DNA from: Comamonas sp. BIGb0152
Lineage (GTDB): Bacteria; Pseudomonadota; Gammaproteobacteria; Burkholderiales; Burkholderiaceae_C
NCBI RefSeq assembly: GCF_024809975.1
Contig: NZ_JANUDY010000008.1
Location: 186,001 to 250,000, forward strand
Reading direction: 5' to 3'
DNA: 64,000 nt
In this document: positions 1 through 8,871 of the stretch, in pieces
Numbering within the stretch: the first letter of the stretch is position 1
How the letters are laid out: every line of letters begins with the position of its first letter
Made by a program: the position numbers and the translations under genes
The notes under the pieces: generated by a model
Told to the model about the DNA's origin: nothing
Seen by the model: only the letters and a program-made list of their open reading frames with translations
Database searches by the model: none

Positions 1-50
1 TGGCCGAACCCCCAAATCGGTGGCGGGCGGGCACAGGCCAGCGCGGGCAT

Positions 51-78
51 AAAAAAAGCCCCGTCGGGGACGGGGCTT
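51..78 (-). terminator. Rho-independent terminator of rho
   Basis: A perfect 8-bp stem (58-65 with 69-76) and a 3-nt GGG loop are followed, on the minus strand, by seven T residues (plus-strand A run 51-57). It lies 25 bp past the rho stop codon. Confidence 0.85.
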
Positions 79-102
79 GTCGCGTGATGGGCGCAGGCGG
101 AC

Positions 103-1365
103 TTAACCGCCGCGGCGCATCATGTCGAAAAACTCGACATTGCTCTTGGTCTGCTTCATGTTCTTGATCATCAATTCCATGGACTCGATCTCGTCCATGT
201 TGTACATGAACTGGCGCAGGATGCGGGTCTTTTGCAGGATCTCGGGGGCCAGCAGCATTTCTTCACGGCGGGTGCCGCTCTTGTTGAGCTCGATCGCCGG
301 GAAGACGCGCTTTTCGTACAAACGGCGGCTGAGGTGCAGTTCGCTGTTGCCGGTGCCCTTGAATTCTTCAAAGATCACTTCGTCCATGCGGCTGCCGGTA
401 TCGACCAAGGCCGTGGCGATGATGGTGAGCGAGCCACCTTCTTCAACATTGCGGGCCGCGCCAAAGAAGCGCTTGGGGCGCTGCAGTGCATTGGCATCCA
501 CACCACCGGACAGCACCTTGCCCGACGAAGGCACGACGTTGTTGTAGGCGCGGGCCAGACGGGTGATGGAGTCGAGCATGATGACGACGTCCTGGCCCAT
601 TTCCACCAGGCGCTTGGCGCGCTCGATGACCATTTCGGCCACGTGCACGTGGCGGGCGGCGGGCTCGTCAAAGGTCGATGCAATGACTTCGCCCTTGACC
701 GAGCGCTGCATTTCCGTCACTTCTTCGGGACGCTCGTCGATCAGCAGCACCATCATGTGCACATCGGGGTAGTTGGCGGTGATGGCATGCGCAATGCTCT
801 GCATCATCATCGTCTTGCCGCTCTTGGGAGCTGCGACGATCAACGCACGCTGACCGCGACCAATGGGCGCAATGATGTCAATCAGGCGGCCGGTGATGTT
901 TTCCTCGGCCTTGATGTCACGCTCCAGACGCATCTGTTCCTTGGGGAACAGCGGCGTCAGATTCTCGAACATCATCTTGTGCTTGTTTTGCTCGGGCGGC
1001 AGGCCGTTGACCTGGTCGAGCTTGGTCAAGGCAAAGTAGCGCTCGCCATCCTTGGGCGTGCGCACTTCGCCTTCAATCATGTCACCGGTGTGCAGGTTGA
1101 AGCGGCGCACCTGGCTGGGGGAGATGTAGATATCGTCGGTGCTGGCCGTGAAGCTCGTGTCGAGGCTGCGCAGAAAGCCGAATCCGTCGGGCAGGATCTC
1201 CAGAACGCCGTCGGCAAAAACTTGTTCGCCGGCCTTGGCTCGCTTTTTGATGATCGCAAACATCAACTCCTGTTTGCGCATGCGGCCGGTATTTTCAATT
1301 TCAAGCTCTTCTGCCAGCTTGAGGACTTCAGACACATGCAGTGCCTTGAGCTCATTTAAGTGCAT
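103..1365 (-). CDS. rho: Transcription termination factor Rho
   Basis: Hexameric RNA-dependent ATPase that ends transcription at C-rich rut sites. The 420-residue product matches the usual Rho length (about 419). Visible in order are the N-terminal helical domain ([13 protein letters not shown]), the cold-shock-like RNA-binding fold ([26 protein letters not shown]), Walker A APKSGKT near residue 180, Walker B VVIMLDS, the Q-loop [10 protein letters not shown] and the R-loop GTGNSELHL. The frame stays open upstream to 1542, but ATG 1365 gives the conserved N terminus, so the extension is rejected. It lies downstream of trxA on the same strand, as is common in betaproteobacteria. The trxA terminator and a 362-bp gap separate them, so rho probably has its own promoter and leader. 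Confidence 0.98.
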   Translation of the reverse strand: MHLNELKALHVSEVLKLAEELEIENTGRMRKQELMFAIIKKRAKAGEQVFADGVLEILPDGFGFLRSLDTSFTASTDDIYISPSQVRRFNLHTGDMIEGEVRTPKDGERYFALTKLDQVNGLPPEQNKHKMMFENLTPLFPKEQMRLERDIKAEENITGRLIDIIAPIGRGQRALIVAAPKSGKTMMMQSIAHAITANYPDVHMMVLLIDERPEEVTEMQRSVKGEVIASTFDEPAARHVHVAEMVIERAKRLVEMGQDVVIMLDSITRLARAYNNVVPSSGKVLSGGVDANALQRPKRFFGAARNVEEGGSLTIIATALVDTGSRMDEVIFEEFKGTGNSELHLSRRLYEKRVFPAIELNKSGTRREEMLLAPEILQKTRILRQFMYNMDEIESMELMIKNMKQTKSNVEFFDMMRRGG

Positions 1366-1630
1366 GGATAGACTCCAGAACGGAGTAACTGTTAGAGGTA
1401 GGGGGAATGCAGAGCCGGTGTAGTAAGCGGGAGACCGCGAAGCCGGAGACCACGCGTGATCTATTTTTGGGGAAATAAGATCGGTGATCTGAATGTGGAT
1501 TATAGACAGGTTGTTGCAAGAACATCCCGCGTGAATTATCAACTATATGTATCCATGCCCGGCCGATATCGGCTAGTGCAACCGTATTTGTTATAAAAAT
1601 ACAGAAAAATCAAATGCTTGAGAAATGAAA
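1366..1630 (-). promoter_or_regulatory. AT-rich rho leader/promoter region
   Basis: The sequence between the trxA terminator and the rho start has no gene. Its 1490-1620 half is much more AT-rich than the flanks, as expected for a promoter. It contains a perfect 12-bp palindrome GCCGATATCGGC at 1562-1573. I could not fix a convincing -35/-10 pair. In enteric bacteria rho is autoregulated through its leader; whether that applies here is inference. Confidence 0.4.
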
Positions 1631-1653
1631 AAGCACGGAGGAAATCCGTGCTT
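1631..1653 (-). terminator. Rho-independent terminator of trxA
   Basis: A 9-bp perfect stem (1631-1639 with 1645-1653) with a 5-nt loop is followed on the minus strand by a T run (plus-strand A residues 1628-1632). It lies about 75 bp past the trxA stop. Confidence 0.85.
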
Positions 1654-1727
1654 CTGGATGGCTATGGCCGTTGGGCATGCGGCTCAAACGCCCCGATTGT
1701 GGGGTGCCAAGCCGATGCGCAGGTCAC

Positions 1728-2060
1728 TCAGGCCAGTTGTTCGTCCAGGAATGCGGTCAGCTGCGCCTTGTTCAGCGCGCCCACCTTGGTGGCGGCCAGT
1801 TGGCCATTCTTGAACAGCATCAAGGTAGGAATGCCACGGATGCCGAACTTGGCCGAGATGGCGCGGTTTTCGTCCACATTCACCTTGGCCACCTGCAGCT
1901 TTTCCTTGTAGCTCAGCGACACTTCTTCCAGCACCGGAGCGATCTGCTTGCAAGGGCCGCACCATTCAGCCCAGAAGTCGACCAGGACGTTGGTATCAGG
2001 TTGCAGGACATCGGCTTCAAAGCTGGCTTCGTTGGTGTGCTTGATCAGGGATTCCGACAT
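1728..2060 (-). CDS. trxA: Thioredoxin
   Basis: Cytoplasmic dithiol-disulfide reductant for ribonucleotide reductase, methionine sulfoxide reductase and others. The 110-residue product has the active-site motif WCGPC at residues 33-37, the preceding VDFWAEW strand and the cis-proline segment GIPTLMLF. Length and motif order are those of classical Trx1. The frame extends upstream to 2207, but ATG 2060 begins the conserved N terminus. Its own terminator follows, and rho lies downstream on the same strand. Confidence 0.97.
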   Translation of the reverse strand: MSESLIKHTNEASFEADVLQPDTNVLVDFWAEWCGPCKQIAPVLEEVSLSYKEKLQVAKVNVDENRAISAKFGIRGIPTLMLFKNGQLAATKVGALNKAQLTAFLDEQLA

Positions 2061-2251
2061 GGCAGGTTCCTCGTTAAATTTCAGGTTTCTTGGCAGCAGG
2101 GGATGCGCCATGGGTAAAAGTTGAGGCCATTGTGACAGAAAGCAAGCCCAGCTGCAGGCAGCCCGGCCCGCATCTGGGGCGTTGTAGGGGCGCTGGATGT
2201 CAAGCACAATGCGCTCTCAGAGGGCGTAGGGGCCGGGCATGCAAAAGTGCT

Positions 2252-2788
2252 ATGCCGGAGTTTGAAACTATCAATCACAGCAGCGGCTTGCAGGCCGCTG
2301 TGCAAGGGGAGATGCAATTGGCACTGCTGAACAGGGATACGGCTTCGGTCTATGACACACCGCCCCATGGCGATTTTGTGCGCTATGTGGACCAGCTGAT
2401 GGCCCGGCAGAATCCGTCGGCAGCGCGCATGGCTGCCAGCCCGCAGCAGCAGGGGCGCGCCCACCGCGTGTCTGTGCAGCCCTCGTCCTCTGCGGCTGCC
2501 CGCCCCATAGCCGACCAGGCCCAGGAGTTGCTCGACCGCATCCGCCAGATGGACCAGACGCGCAAGACGACGCGCCAGGGCTCAGCGCCCCCATCGGCGG
2601 GCACAGCGCACAGCCCTGCGGGATCGATTTTCGCGCCTGCGGGCGCTGAGGCCTCGCGCCACCCACCTGCCAGCGGCCTCAAGTTTGTGGGCATCGCCAT
2701 TGCAGCGATTCTGGGCATTATTTTTCCGCCGCTGGGCATTGTGATGCTGATCGCCGCCGCGAAAAAGGCCATGTCCAAAAAGGGCTGA
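2252..2788 (+). CDS. Hypothetical protein with C-terminal membrane hairpin
   Basis: A 178-residue protein that I do not recognise. The first 110 residues are hydrophilic and include a probable amphipathic helix (QAQELLDRIRQMDQTRKTT). A low-complexity Ser/Ala/Pro linker follows. The last 35 residues are strongly hydrophobic (GIAIAAILGIIFPPLGIVML), broken by a PP pair, and end in a Lys-rich tail. This is consistent with a re-entrant or two-helix membrane anchor. The start at ATG 2252 follows a weak Shine-Dalgarno, and an upstream in-frame extension to 2090 exists. It is divergent from trxA with a 191-bp shared region and lies 184 bp before dut. Function unknown. Confidence 0.6.
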   Translation: MPEFETINHSSGLQAAVQGEMQLALLNRDTASVYDTPPHGDFVRYVDQLMARQNPSAARMAASPQQQGRAHRVSVQPSSSAAARPIADQAQELLDRIRQMDQTRKTTRQGSAPPSAGTAHSPAGSIFAPAGAEASRHPPASGLKFVGIAIAAILGIIFPPLGIVMLIAAAKKAMSKKG

Positions 2789-2972
2789 TGCCTGCGCTGC
2801 GCGCCGATGGTCCGCCGCTGGTGGGCCTCTCGGTGCAGGTGGGGGAAGGCCCTGGGCTGCAGGCCGCCGATTTGTATGCGTACGGTAAATGCCGCAATGC
2901 CGGTACACCAACTGGGCTGGCAGGCGTTATGTATATGCTAGCCTCGCCTGCATTGATACCTGAACCACCACC

Positions 2973-3422
2973 ATGATTGTTGACCTGAAGATTCTCGACC
3001 CCCGCATGCAAGACCAGCTGCCGCAGTACGCCACACCCGGCAGTGCTGGCCTGGATCTGCGCGCCTGCCTGGACGCACCGCTGACCTTGGAGCCCAATGC
3101 CTGGCAGCTGGTGCCCACGGGCCTGGCCATCCATCTGCGTGACCCCGGCTATGCGGCGATGATCCTGCCCCGCTCGGGCCTGGGCCACAAGCACGGCATC
3201 GTGCTGGGCAACCTTGTCGGCCTGATCGACAGCGACTACCAGGGCCAGCTGATGGTCAGCGCCTGGAACCGCAGCACCCAGCCTTTTGTACTGCAGCCGA
3301 TGGAGCGCCTGGCGCAGATGGTCATCGTGCCGGTGGTGCAGGCCAGCTTCCAGGTGGTGCAAGAGTTCGGCGATGTCTCCGAGCGTGGCGCCGGCGGCTA
3401 TGGCTCCACGGGCACCAAATAA
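2973..3422 (+). CDS. dut: Deoxyuridine 5'-triphosphate nucleotidohydrolase (dUTPase)
   Basis: Hydrolyses dUTP to dUMP and pyrophosphate, keeping uracil out of DNA and supplying dTMP synthesis. All five trimeric dUTPase motifs are present in 149 residues: [10 protein letters not shown] (22-31), PRSGLG (66-71), [11 protein letters not shown] (83-93) with the catalytic Asp, ERLAQMV (111-117), and the mobile Gly-rich tail [11 protein letters not shown] (137-147). An AT-rich patch around 2927-2942 may be its promoter. It reads alone, followed by a lipoprotein gene 60 bp downstream. Confidence 0.97.
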   Translation: MIVDLKILDPRMQDQLPQYATPGSAGLDLRACLDAPLTLEPNAWQLVPTGLAIHLRDPGYAAMILPRSGLGHKHGIVLGNLVGLIDSDYQGQLMVSAWNRSTQPFVLQPMERLAQMVIVPVVQASFQVVQEFGDVSERGAGGYGSTGTK

Positions 3423-3482
3423 AGAAAGCCTGGCCGTTTGGCCTGGCACCCTGTCAATCTTGTGATCTGAAAGGAGAGCGCA

Positions 3483-4022
3483 ATGTCTCAATCGAAATCC
3501 AATGGGCGTACCAGCCTGCTGCAACGCGCAGCCAAGCTGGGTCTGGCAGTTTCTGCCACCGCCGTGCTCGCCGCCTGTGTGCAGGCACCTCCTCGGTATG
3601 ACAACCGCTACCCGCAAGGCCCGGCGCCGCAGCAGCAAGGCAGCTACCCGCAGCAGCAGCAGCAAGCGCCTTACGGCATGGAATACGGCACCGTGGGCAA
3701 TATCGAAGAGCTGCGCTCGCAGTCGCGCAGCACCTCGGGTGTGGGCGCCATCTTGGGCGCGGTGGTCGGCGGCGTGCTGGGCAACCAGGTCGGCGGCGGC
3801 TTTGGCCGCATGGCGGCCACCGCCGCTGGTGTGGCGGGCGGCGCCGCTGCTGGCAATGCACTGGAGCAGTCGTCCAATGGCGGCCGCAGCACCGTCAGCG
3901 GTTACCGCATCCATATCAACCTGCAAAACGGCGGCCAGCGCATTTTTGATGTGCCCCACCCCGGCGATCTGCGCCCGGGCGACCGCGTGCAGATCAACCA
4001 AGGCCAGATCTCCCGCTATTGA
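3483..4022 (+). CDS. Glycine-zipper outer-membrane lipoprotein
   Basis: A 179-residue probable lipoprotein. A signal peptide (GLAVSATAVLAAC) ends in a lipobox with the lipidated Cys at residue 32. A Gln/Pro/Tyr-rich linker (about 35-65) follows, then a glycine-zipper two-helix segment (residues 87-126, VGAILGAVVGGVLGNQ...GVAGGAAAGN), then a C-terminal beta-like domain ending with RPGDRVQINQGQI. This is the SlyB/Pcp/17-kDa antigen-like architecture, which affects outer-membrane integrity. A good Shine-Dalgarno (AAAGGAG) precedes ATG 3483. A strong terminator follows at 4105, so it is probably monocistronic or co-transcribed with dut. Confidence 0.85.
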   Translation: MSQSKSNGRTSLLQRAAKLGLAVSATAVLAACVQAPPRYDNRYPQGPAPQQQGSYPQQQQQAPYGMEYGTVGNIEELRSQSRSTSGVGAILGAVVGGVLGNQVGGGFGRMAATAAGVAGGAAAGNALEQSSNGGRSTVSGYRIHINLQNGGQRIFDVPHPGDLRPGDRVQINQGQISRY

Positions 4023-4104
4023 TCGCCGCGGCGCCTGCCGCGCTTGGGTGAACCCCGATGGGCAGGGCGCTGGCGCTGGGCCACAATGGCGCCGCGTGTC
4101 TCAG

Positions 4105-4143
4105 AAAAGCGTGTACACCGCAACGGTGTGCACGCTTTTTTTT
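4105..4143 (+). terminator. Rho-independent terminator after lipoprotein gene
   Basis: A 16-bp stem (4105-4120 with 4124-4139) has only one G-U pair, a 3-nt loop and a T run to 4143. It separates the lipoprotein gene from the next gene, whose start codon lies 45 bp further on. Confidence 0.9.
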
Positions 4144-4187
4144 GCGTTCTGTTCCTTCCGATTCTTGACCACACTAAGGTGCCCACC

Positions 4188-4979
4188 ATGTTCCAAAAAC
4201 AATCCAAAGTTCTTGCCGCGATGGCCGTCAGTGCCACGGCGCTCGCAGGCCTGTCCTCCTTGCCCGCCCATGCCGGCCCCCGGCTCGATGCCATCATGCA
4301 GGCCAAGGTGCTGCGCGTGGGTACCCCGGGCGATTACCGCCCGTTTGCAATGAAGGCTGATGGCAAGTATGTGGGCCACGATATCGAGGTGGTGGAGGCG
4401 ATGGCCAAGGAGATGGGCGTCAAGGTGGAGTATGTGGATACCAGCTGGCCCAAGCTGATGCAGGACCTGCAGGACAACAAGTTCGATGTGGCGGTGGGCG
4501 GCATCACCCGCAATGTGGCACGGCTGAGCAAGGTGCAGATGCTTCCCGGCTATGCACCCTTTGGCAAGGTGGCGTTGGTGCGCGCCACCGACAAGGACAA
4601 GTTCACAACGCCCGACAGCCTGAACCAGGCCAGCGTGCGCGTGATCAAGAACCCCGGCGGCACCAACGAGGCCTATGTGCTGCAGAACCTAAGGAATGCC
4701 CAGGTCAGCACGCATGACAAGAATGCCGAGATTCCTGGCCTGATTGCCGAAGGCAAGGGCGACGCGATGATCACCGAAACCTACGAAGCGCTGCATTACA
4801 GCAAGGCCGATCCGCGCCTATTTGCTGCTTATCTGGACAAGCCGCTGACCCCTGTGAACCAGCTGGGTTTCATGCTGCCGGTGGACGATGCCGACTACCA
4901 GCGCGTGATGCAGTTCACCTGGGATGCGCTGGCGCTGCGCGGGGTGCTGCAGCAAGAAGCGCAGAAGTGGCTGAAATAA
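4188..4979 (+). CDS. Periplasmic PheC-like (cyclohexadienyl dehydratase-type) protein
   Basis: A 263-residue exported protein of the solute-binding protein family 3 fold. The signal peptide ends AHA near residue 26. The body follows the cyclohexadienyl dehydratase (PheC) pattern: RLDAIMQAKVLRVGTPGDYRPF, then TSWPKLMQDLQDNKFDVAVGGI, then the diagnostic NPGGTNE segment, then GDAMITETYEA. In PheC this fold converts prephenate/arogenate to phenylpyruvate/phenylalanine in the periplasm. An ordinary amino-acid binding protein remains possible, because no ABC permease is adjacent. The absence of a transporter favours an enzyme role. ATG 4188 is chosen because it starts the signal peptide. The call rests on motif memory, not a search. 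Confidence 0.7.
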   Translation: MFQKQSKVLAAMAVSATALAGLSSLPAHAGPRLDAIMQAKVLRVGTPGDYRPFAMKADGKYVGHDIEVVEAMAKEMGVKVEYVDTSWPKLMQDLQDNKFDVAVGGITRNVARLSKVQMLPGYAPFGKVALVRATDKDKFTTPDSLNQASVRVIKNPGGTNEAYVLQNLRNAQVSTHDKNAEIPGLIAEGKGDAMITETYEALHYSKADPRLFAAYLDKPLTPVNQLGFMLPVDDADYQRVMQFTWDALALRGVLQQEAQKWLK

Positions 4980-5045
4980 GGCCGCTGTTCCGCGAGCAAG
5001 CCTGTCTGGTCTGAAAGGCTGGGCAAAGCCTGGTTTTCCACCCAG

Positions 5046-5065
5046 ACCCGGGCTTTTGCCCGGGT
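5046..5065 (+). terminator. Strong stem-loop after PheC-like gene
   Basis: Perfect 8-bp GC-rich stem ACCCGGGC/GCCCGGGT with a TTTT loop, 66 bp past the stop codon. There is no T tract after it, so it may be a weak terminator or a 3'-end stabiliser. Confidence 0.5.
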
Positions 5066-5176
5066 GCTGAACTAAGGGCTTCAATGCGCAGGTCGCAGGG
5101 AAGACTGTCGCCGTAATGTGGCAACTGTCGCTATTTCACGGCAGAACCTGCATTTGCTAGGGTCTCTTGACTATTA

Positions 5177-5199
5177 AATAAGAACTATTCTCATATAAT
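5177..5199 (+). promoter_or_regulatory. Fur-box-like operator overlapping hmuR -10
   Basis: AATAAGAACTATTCTCATA (5177-5195) has the near-palindromic GAA-CTA-TTC core flanked by AT-rich arms typical of Fur sites. It overlaps a perfect -10 hexamer TATAAT at 5194-5199. A TTGACT at 5167-5172 is the best -35, but the 21-bp spacing is longer than optimal. Fur-Fe2+ bound here would block the promoter of the heme operon. Confidence 0.75.
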
Positions 5200-5228
5200 T
5201 GCCCATCGCCAGCCCTTGACCGGTGCGG

Positions 5229-7640
5229 ATGGACCGCCCTGTACCCATGCCATGCATGGGGGCGTCATCGCCAGCTTATTTGTTCAACCCTTGTTGTCTG
5301 AAAGCTCGGCCCGTGGCTGCTCATCCCCTTTGTGACACGCATGGCGTGTCTTCGTCCCTCCCTGCTTCACGCCGATCCGGCGCTGCCCGCCAGCCTTTGG
5401 CCCTGCAACCGCTGACCCTGGCTGCGCTGCTGTGCGTGGCCCAGGCGGCACAAGCCCAGGCCCAGACGCCGGCTGCAGCCGGTGCGGCCCAGGCACCCAG
5501 CGCCGTGCGGGTGGCTGCGGCGGAGGCGCCTTTGCTCAAGGAAATGGTGGTCAGTGGCTCGCGCTACGAGCAAGATCCCGACGAGCTGCCGATGAGCATC
5601 GACGTGATCAACGCCCGCCAGATGGAAGAGCAGCAGATGCGCGATATCCGCGATATTGCGCGCGACATGCCCAATGTCTCGGTCAAGCGCGCACCCGCGC
5701 GCTTTTCGTTGGCCGCTGGATCCACGGGTCGCGACCAGAATGCGGGCTTCAATATCCGGGGTCTGGATGGCAACCGCGTGCTGATGCTGGTCGATGGCAT
5801 CCGCCTGCCACGCAGCTATGTGTTCAGCGCCAATGCCTTTGGCCGTGACTACCTGGATGTCGGCATGATCCAGCGGGTGGAAGTGGTGCGGGGTGCCACC
5901 TCGGCGCTGTACGGCTCGGACGGCATGGCCGGTCTGGTCAACTTCATCACCAACGAGCCCAGCAATTTGCTCAAAGATGGCCAGACCTTTGGCGGCCGAG
6001 CCAGCGTGGGCTATGACAGCGAAAGCACTGGCAAAAACCTGGGCCTGACCCTGGCGGGCAAGCCCAATGAAACGGTCGAATGGCTGCTGGGCGTGAACCT
6101 GGGCCGCAGCCATGAACTCAAGAACATGGGGGATATCGACACGCAGGACGCGCGCCGCACAACGCCCAACCCGCAGCGCGACAAGGACGCGTCGGTGCTG
6201 GGCAAGGTCGTCGTGCGCCCCCATGCCGACCAGAAGCACACGTTCACCGTGGAGCATGTCGACAAAAAGGCCGACTACCAGCTCTACACCGCACGCACCG
6301 CGCCGCCGGTCACAGCGGCTGCCGCCGTGATCGATTCCGGCGCGACCACGGACATGAAGCGCACGCGCGGCAGCTGGGCCGGCGAGTGGCGCAATCTGAG
6401 CGCGCCGGTGTTCGACGACATCAAGGCCAGCCTCAGCTACCAGAACGCTGATTCGCGCGAGTTCATCTACGAAGACCGTTTGACGGCGGCCGACCGCACC
6501 CGCGATGTGACCTACCAGGAAAAGACCTGGCAGGCCAATGTGCAGGCCAGCAAGCTGCTGCGCAGCGATGCGGGCCTGGCGCAAAAAATCACCTACGGTA
6601 TCGACTATGTGCGCAGCGATGTCGAGAACCTGCAGACGGGGATCACGCCTCCGGTGGGCGAGACCTTCCCGCTCAAGCGCTTTCCCGATACCACCGAATC
6701 GAGCTGGGCGCTGTATGCCCAAGATGAGCTGGTGCTGGGTAACTGGACCTTCACACCCGGTCTGCGCTACGACCATTTCAGCATCAAGGCTGACCAGGCG
6801 GGCTTTGGCGCCACGGCCGTGTCGCTGTCGGGCAATGCCACCTCGCCCAAGCTGGGCGTGATGTACCGGGTCAATCCGGCGTGGAGCGTCTTCGGTAACT
6901 ACGCCAAGGGCTTCCGCGCACCGAACGCCGGGCAGGTCAATGCCTTTTTTGAAAACCCGGTGGCCAACTACAAGACCATTCCAAACCCTGACCTGAAGCC
7001 AGAGACCAGCCAGAACCTGGAGCTGGGCGTGCGGGGTCGCCTGGGCAATGTCTCGCTGGATGTGGCGGCCTTCACCGGTCGCTACAAGGATTTCATCGAC
7101 GACCTGGTACAGGTGGGCGGTGTGGGTTCGCCCTCCAACCCGCTGGTGTTCCAGTCGGTCAACCGGGGCCGCGTCAACATCAGTGGCTTTGAAGTCAAGG
7201 GCCGCGCGGACTGGGGGCGTTATGCCGGCATCGGCTGGAGCACGCCGTTTTCCTGGGGCCGCACCCAGGGCCATGACCGAACCAGCGCTGAGCCGCTGTC
7301 GTCCATCGACCCGCAGCGCCTGACCGTGGGCCTGCGCGCCGACGCCGCCATGTGGACCGCGCAACTGGGCTTGAACTACACCCAGGGCAAAAAGGCCAAG
7401 GACACCACCAACCCGAGCACGGGCACCCAGTTTCTCAGCCCCTCGGCCACCGTGGTGGACTTGACCACGCAATGGCGTATCCGCAAGGACCTGCGCCTGA
7501 ACGTCGGCCTCTACAACCTCACCGACAAGAAGTACTGGCGCTGGGCCGATGTGCGCGGTCTCGCATCCAATGCGGCCTTTGTCGATGGCTACACCCAGCC
7601 AGGCCGCTCGGTCAAGGTCAGCCTGGTTGCAGAGTTTTAA
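5229..7640 (+). CDS. hmuR: TonB-dependent heme/hemoglobin receptor
   Basis: Outer-membrane beta-barrel receptor that imports heme using TonB energy. About 803 residues. A long n-region precedes a signal peptide (LTLAALLCVAQAAQAQ). A TonB-box-like KEMVVSGSR comes next, then the plug domain (DELPMSIDVINARQMEEQ, FNIRGLDGNRVLMLVDGIR, VEVVRGATSALYGSDGMAGLVNF), then the barrel (SVFGNYAKGFRAPNAGQ, NPDLKPETSQNLELGVRG), ending in an aromatic VAEF terminus. The plug and barrel resemble the hemoglobin/transferrin/lactoferrin receptor class. The start is uncertain: GTG 5223, ATG 5229 and GTG 5313 are all open and none has a strong Shine-Dalgarno. It is first in hmuRSTUV, directly after a Fur-box-like site. 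Confidence 0.93.
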   Translation: MDRPVPMPCMGASSPAYLFNPCCLKARPVAAHPLCDTHGVSSSLPASRRSGAARQPLALQPLTLAALLCVAQAAQAQAQTPAAAGAAQAPSAVRVAAAEAPLLKEMVVSGSRYEQDPDELPMSIDVINARQMEEQQMRDIRDIARDMPNVSVKRAPARFSLAAGSTGRDQNAGFNIRGLDGNRVLMLVDGIRLPRSYVFSANAFGRDYLDVGMIQRVEVVRGATSALYGSDGMAGLVNFITNEPSNLLKDGQTFGGRASVGYDSESTGKNLGLTLAGKPNETVEWLLGVNLGRSHELKNMGDIDTQDARRTTPNPQRDKDASVLGKVVVRPHADQKHTFTVEHVDKKADYQLYTARTAPPVTAAAAVIDSGATTDMKRTRGSWAGEWRNLSAPVFDDIKASLSYQNADSREFIYEDRLTAADRTRDVTYQEKTWQANVQASKLLRSDAGLAQKITYGIDYVRSDVENLQTGITPPVGETFPLKRFPDTTESSWALYAQDELVLGNWTFTPGLRYDHFSIKADQAGFGATAVSLSGNATSPKLGVMYRVNPAWSVFGNYAKGFRAPNAGQVNAFFENPVANYKTIPNPDLKPETSQNLELGVRGRLGNVSLDVAAFTGRYKDFIDDLVQVGGVGSPSNPLVFQSVNRGRVNISGFEVKGRADWGRYAGIGWSTPFSWGRTQGHDRTSAEPLSSIDPQRLTVGLRADAAMWTAQLGLNYTQGKKAKDTTNPSTGTQFLSPSATVVDLTTQWRIRKDLRLNVGLYNLTDKKYWRWADVRGLASNAAFVDGYTQPGRSVKVSLVAEF

Positions 7641-7682
7641 CGGCCTGCGGCGCGCTGCCAGTTTTTCAATAAGGAGTACCCC

Positions 7683-8861
7683 ATGAATCCATCCCTGTCC
7701 CCCAGCGCTGCGCCGGCAGCGTTGACCGCTGCAGGTGCAGCACAGATCCGCAGCGATTTTTCGGCCGAACGTGCCAAGGGCCTGCGCGCCAAGGAAGCGG
7801 CAGAAGCCGCTGGCGTTAGCGAAGGCGAGGCCATCGCTGCCCATGCGCAGCAATGGCAGGCGGAGGCTGGCAGCATTCAGGTGCAGCCGCTGGCAGCGCC
7901 CGAGGGCGCATGGGTGGAGGTGCTCAAGGCGCTGGAAGCCTGCGGCCCGGTGATGGCCTTGACCCGCAATGCCAGCACCGTGCATGAGAAAACCGGCGTC
8001 TACGCCAACCTGAGCGCGGGCGGCGAGCTGGGTGCCCAGGTGGGCATGGCGCTGAACGAGGACATCGACCTGCGCCTGTTTTTTGCCAGCTGGCATGCCG
8101 GCTTTGCGGTGACCGAGACCTCCGCCCATGGCGGCAGCACGGTGCTGCGCAGCCTGCAGTTTTACAACCGCGCAGGCCGGGCGGTGCACAAGGTCTTTGC
8201 GCGCGATGCCAGCGACTTGCAAGCCTGGCAAGCGCTGGTGGACCGCTTTGCGCTGCCCGCAGGCGCCGATGCTGCCAGCCTGCCCGGCTTTGACGCGCCC
8301 ACGCCGCGCAAGCCGGTCAGCGTGCCGGCCGACAGCAGCGTGGATGTGCCTGCGCTGCAGACTGCCTGGGCCGGCATGAAGGACACGCATGAATTCTTCA
8401 GCATCATCAAAAAAGCGGGTGCCGAGCGCCAGCAATCCTTCCGCCTGGTGCAGGGCCAGTTTGCCTGGCCGCTGGCCAAGGACAGCGTGACGGCGCTGCT
8501 CAACGAGGCAAGTTTTTCCTCCACCCCCATCATGGTGTTTGTCAGCAGCGGGGGCTGCATCCAGATTCACAGCGGGCCGGTGCAGCGCATCGAGCCGATG
8601 AGCAGCCCCAATGCCGAATGGATCAATGTGCTGGACCAGGGCTTCAACCTGCATTTGCGCAGTGATCTGATCGCCCACGCCTGGCTGGTGGAAAAGCCCA
8701 CCAGCGATGGCACCGTCACCTCGGTCGAAGTGTTTGACGACTATGGCGACCTGATGGCCATGTTCTTTGGCGCGCGCAAGCCCGGTAAGCCGGAGCTGGC
8801 TGCGTGGCGTGCGCTGGCCACTGGCCTGCCGCGCCTGAACGCTGAGCCGGTGAGCGCCTGA
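7683..8861 (+). CDS. hmuS: Cytoplasmic hemin transport/degradation factor HmuS
   Basis: A 392-residue HemS/ChuS/HmuS-family protein that binds incoming heme in the cytoplasm and either passes it on or degrades it. It shows the internal two-repeat layout of the family. The first half carries ERAKGLRAKEAAEAAGVSEGEAIAA and an MALTRNASTVHEKTG segment. The second half carries FFSIIKKAGAERQQSFRL and ends with the family signature DLMAMFFGARKPGKPELAAW. A clear Shine-Dalgarno (AAGGAG) precedes ATG 7683. It starts 42 bp after hmuR and ends 10 bp before hmuT, so it sits within the operon. Confidence 0.95.
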   Translation: MNPSLSPSAAPAALTAAGAAQIRSDFSAERAKGLRAKEAAEAAGVSEGEAIAAHAQQWQAEAGSIQVQPLAAPEGAWVEVLKALEACGPVMALTRNASTVHEKTGVYANLSAGGELGAQVGMALNEDIDLRLFFASWHAGFAVTETSAHGGSTVLRSLQFYNRAGRAVHKVFARDASDLQAWQALVDRFALPAGADAASLPGFDAPTPRKPVSVPADSSVDVPALQTAWAGMKDTHEFFSIIKKAGAERQQSFRLVQGQFAWPLAKDSVTALLNEASFSSTPIMVFVSSGGCIQIHSGPVQRIEPMSSPNAEWINVLDQGFNLHLRSDLIAHAWLVEKPTSDGTVTSVEVFDDYGDLMAMFFGARKPGKPELAAWRALATGLPRLNAEPVSA

Positions 8862-8871
8862 GGACTGCAAG

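Noticed and set aside
2788-2976. 62-codon frame between the hypothetical gene and dut
   Set aside because: It overlaps both neighbours' ends, has no Shine-Dalgarno of its own, and its sequence looks like an intergenic read-through.
5367-8870. 1167-residue open frame on the minus strand
   Set aside because: It lies opposite hmuR and hmuS and is His/Ala/Gly-rich with no family features. It is a GC-bias shadow of real genes.
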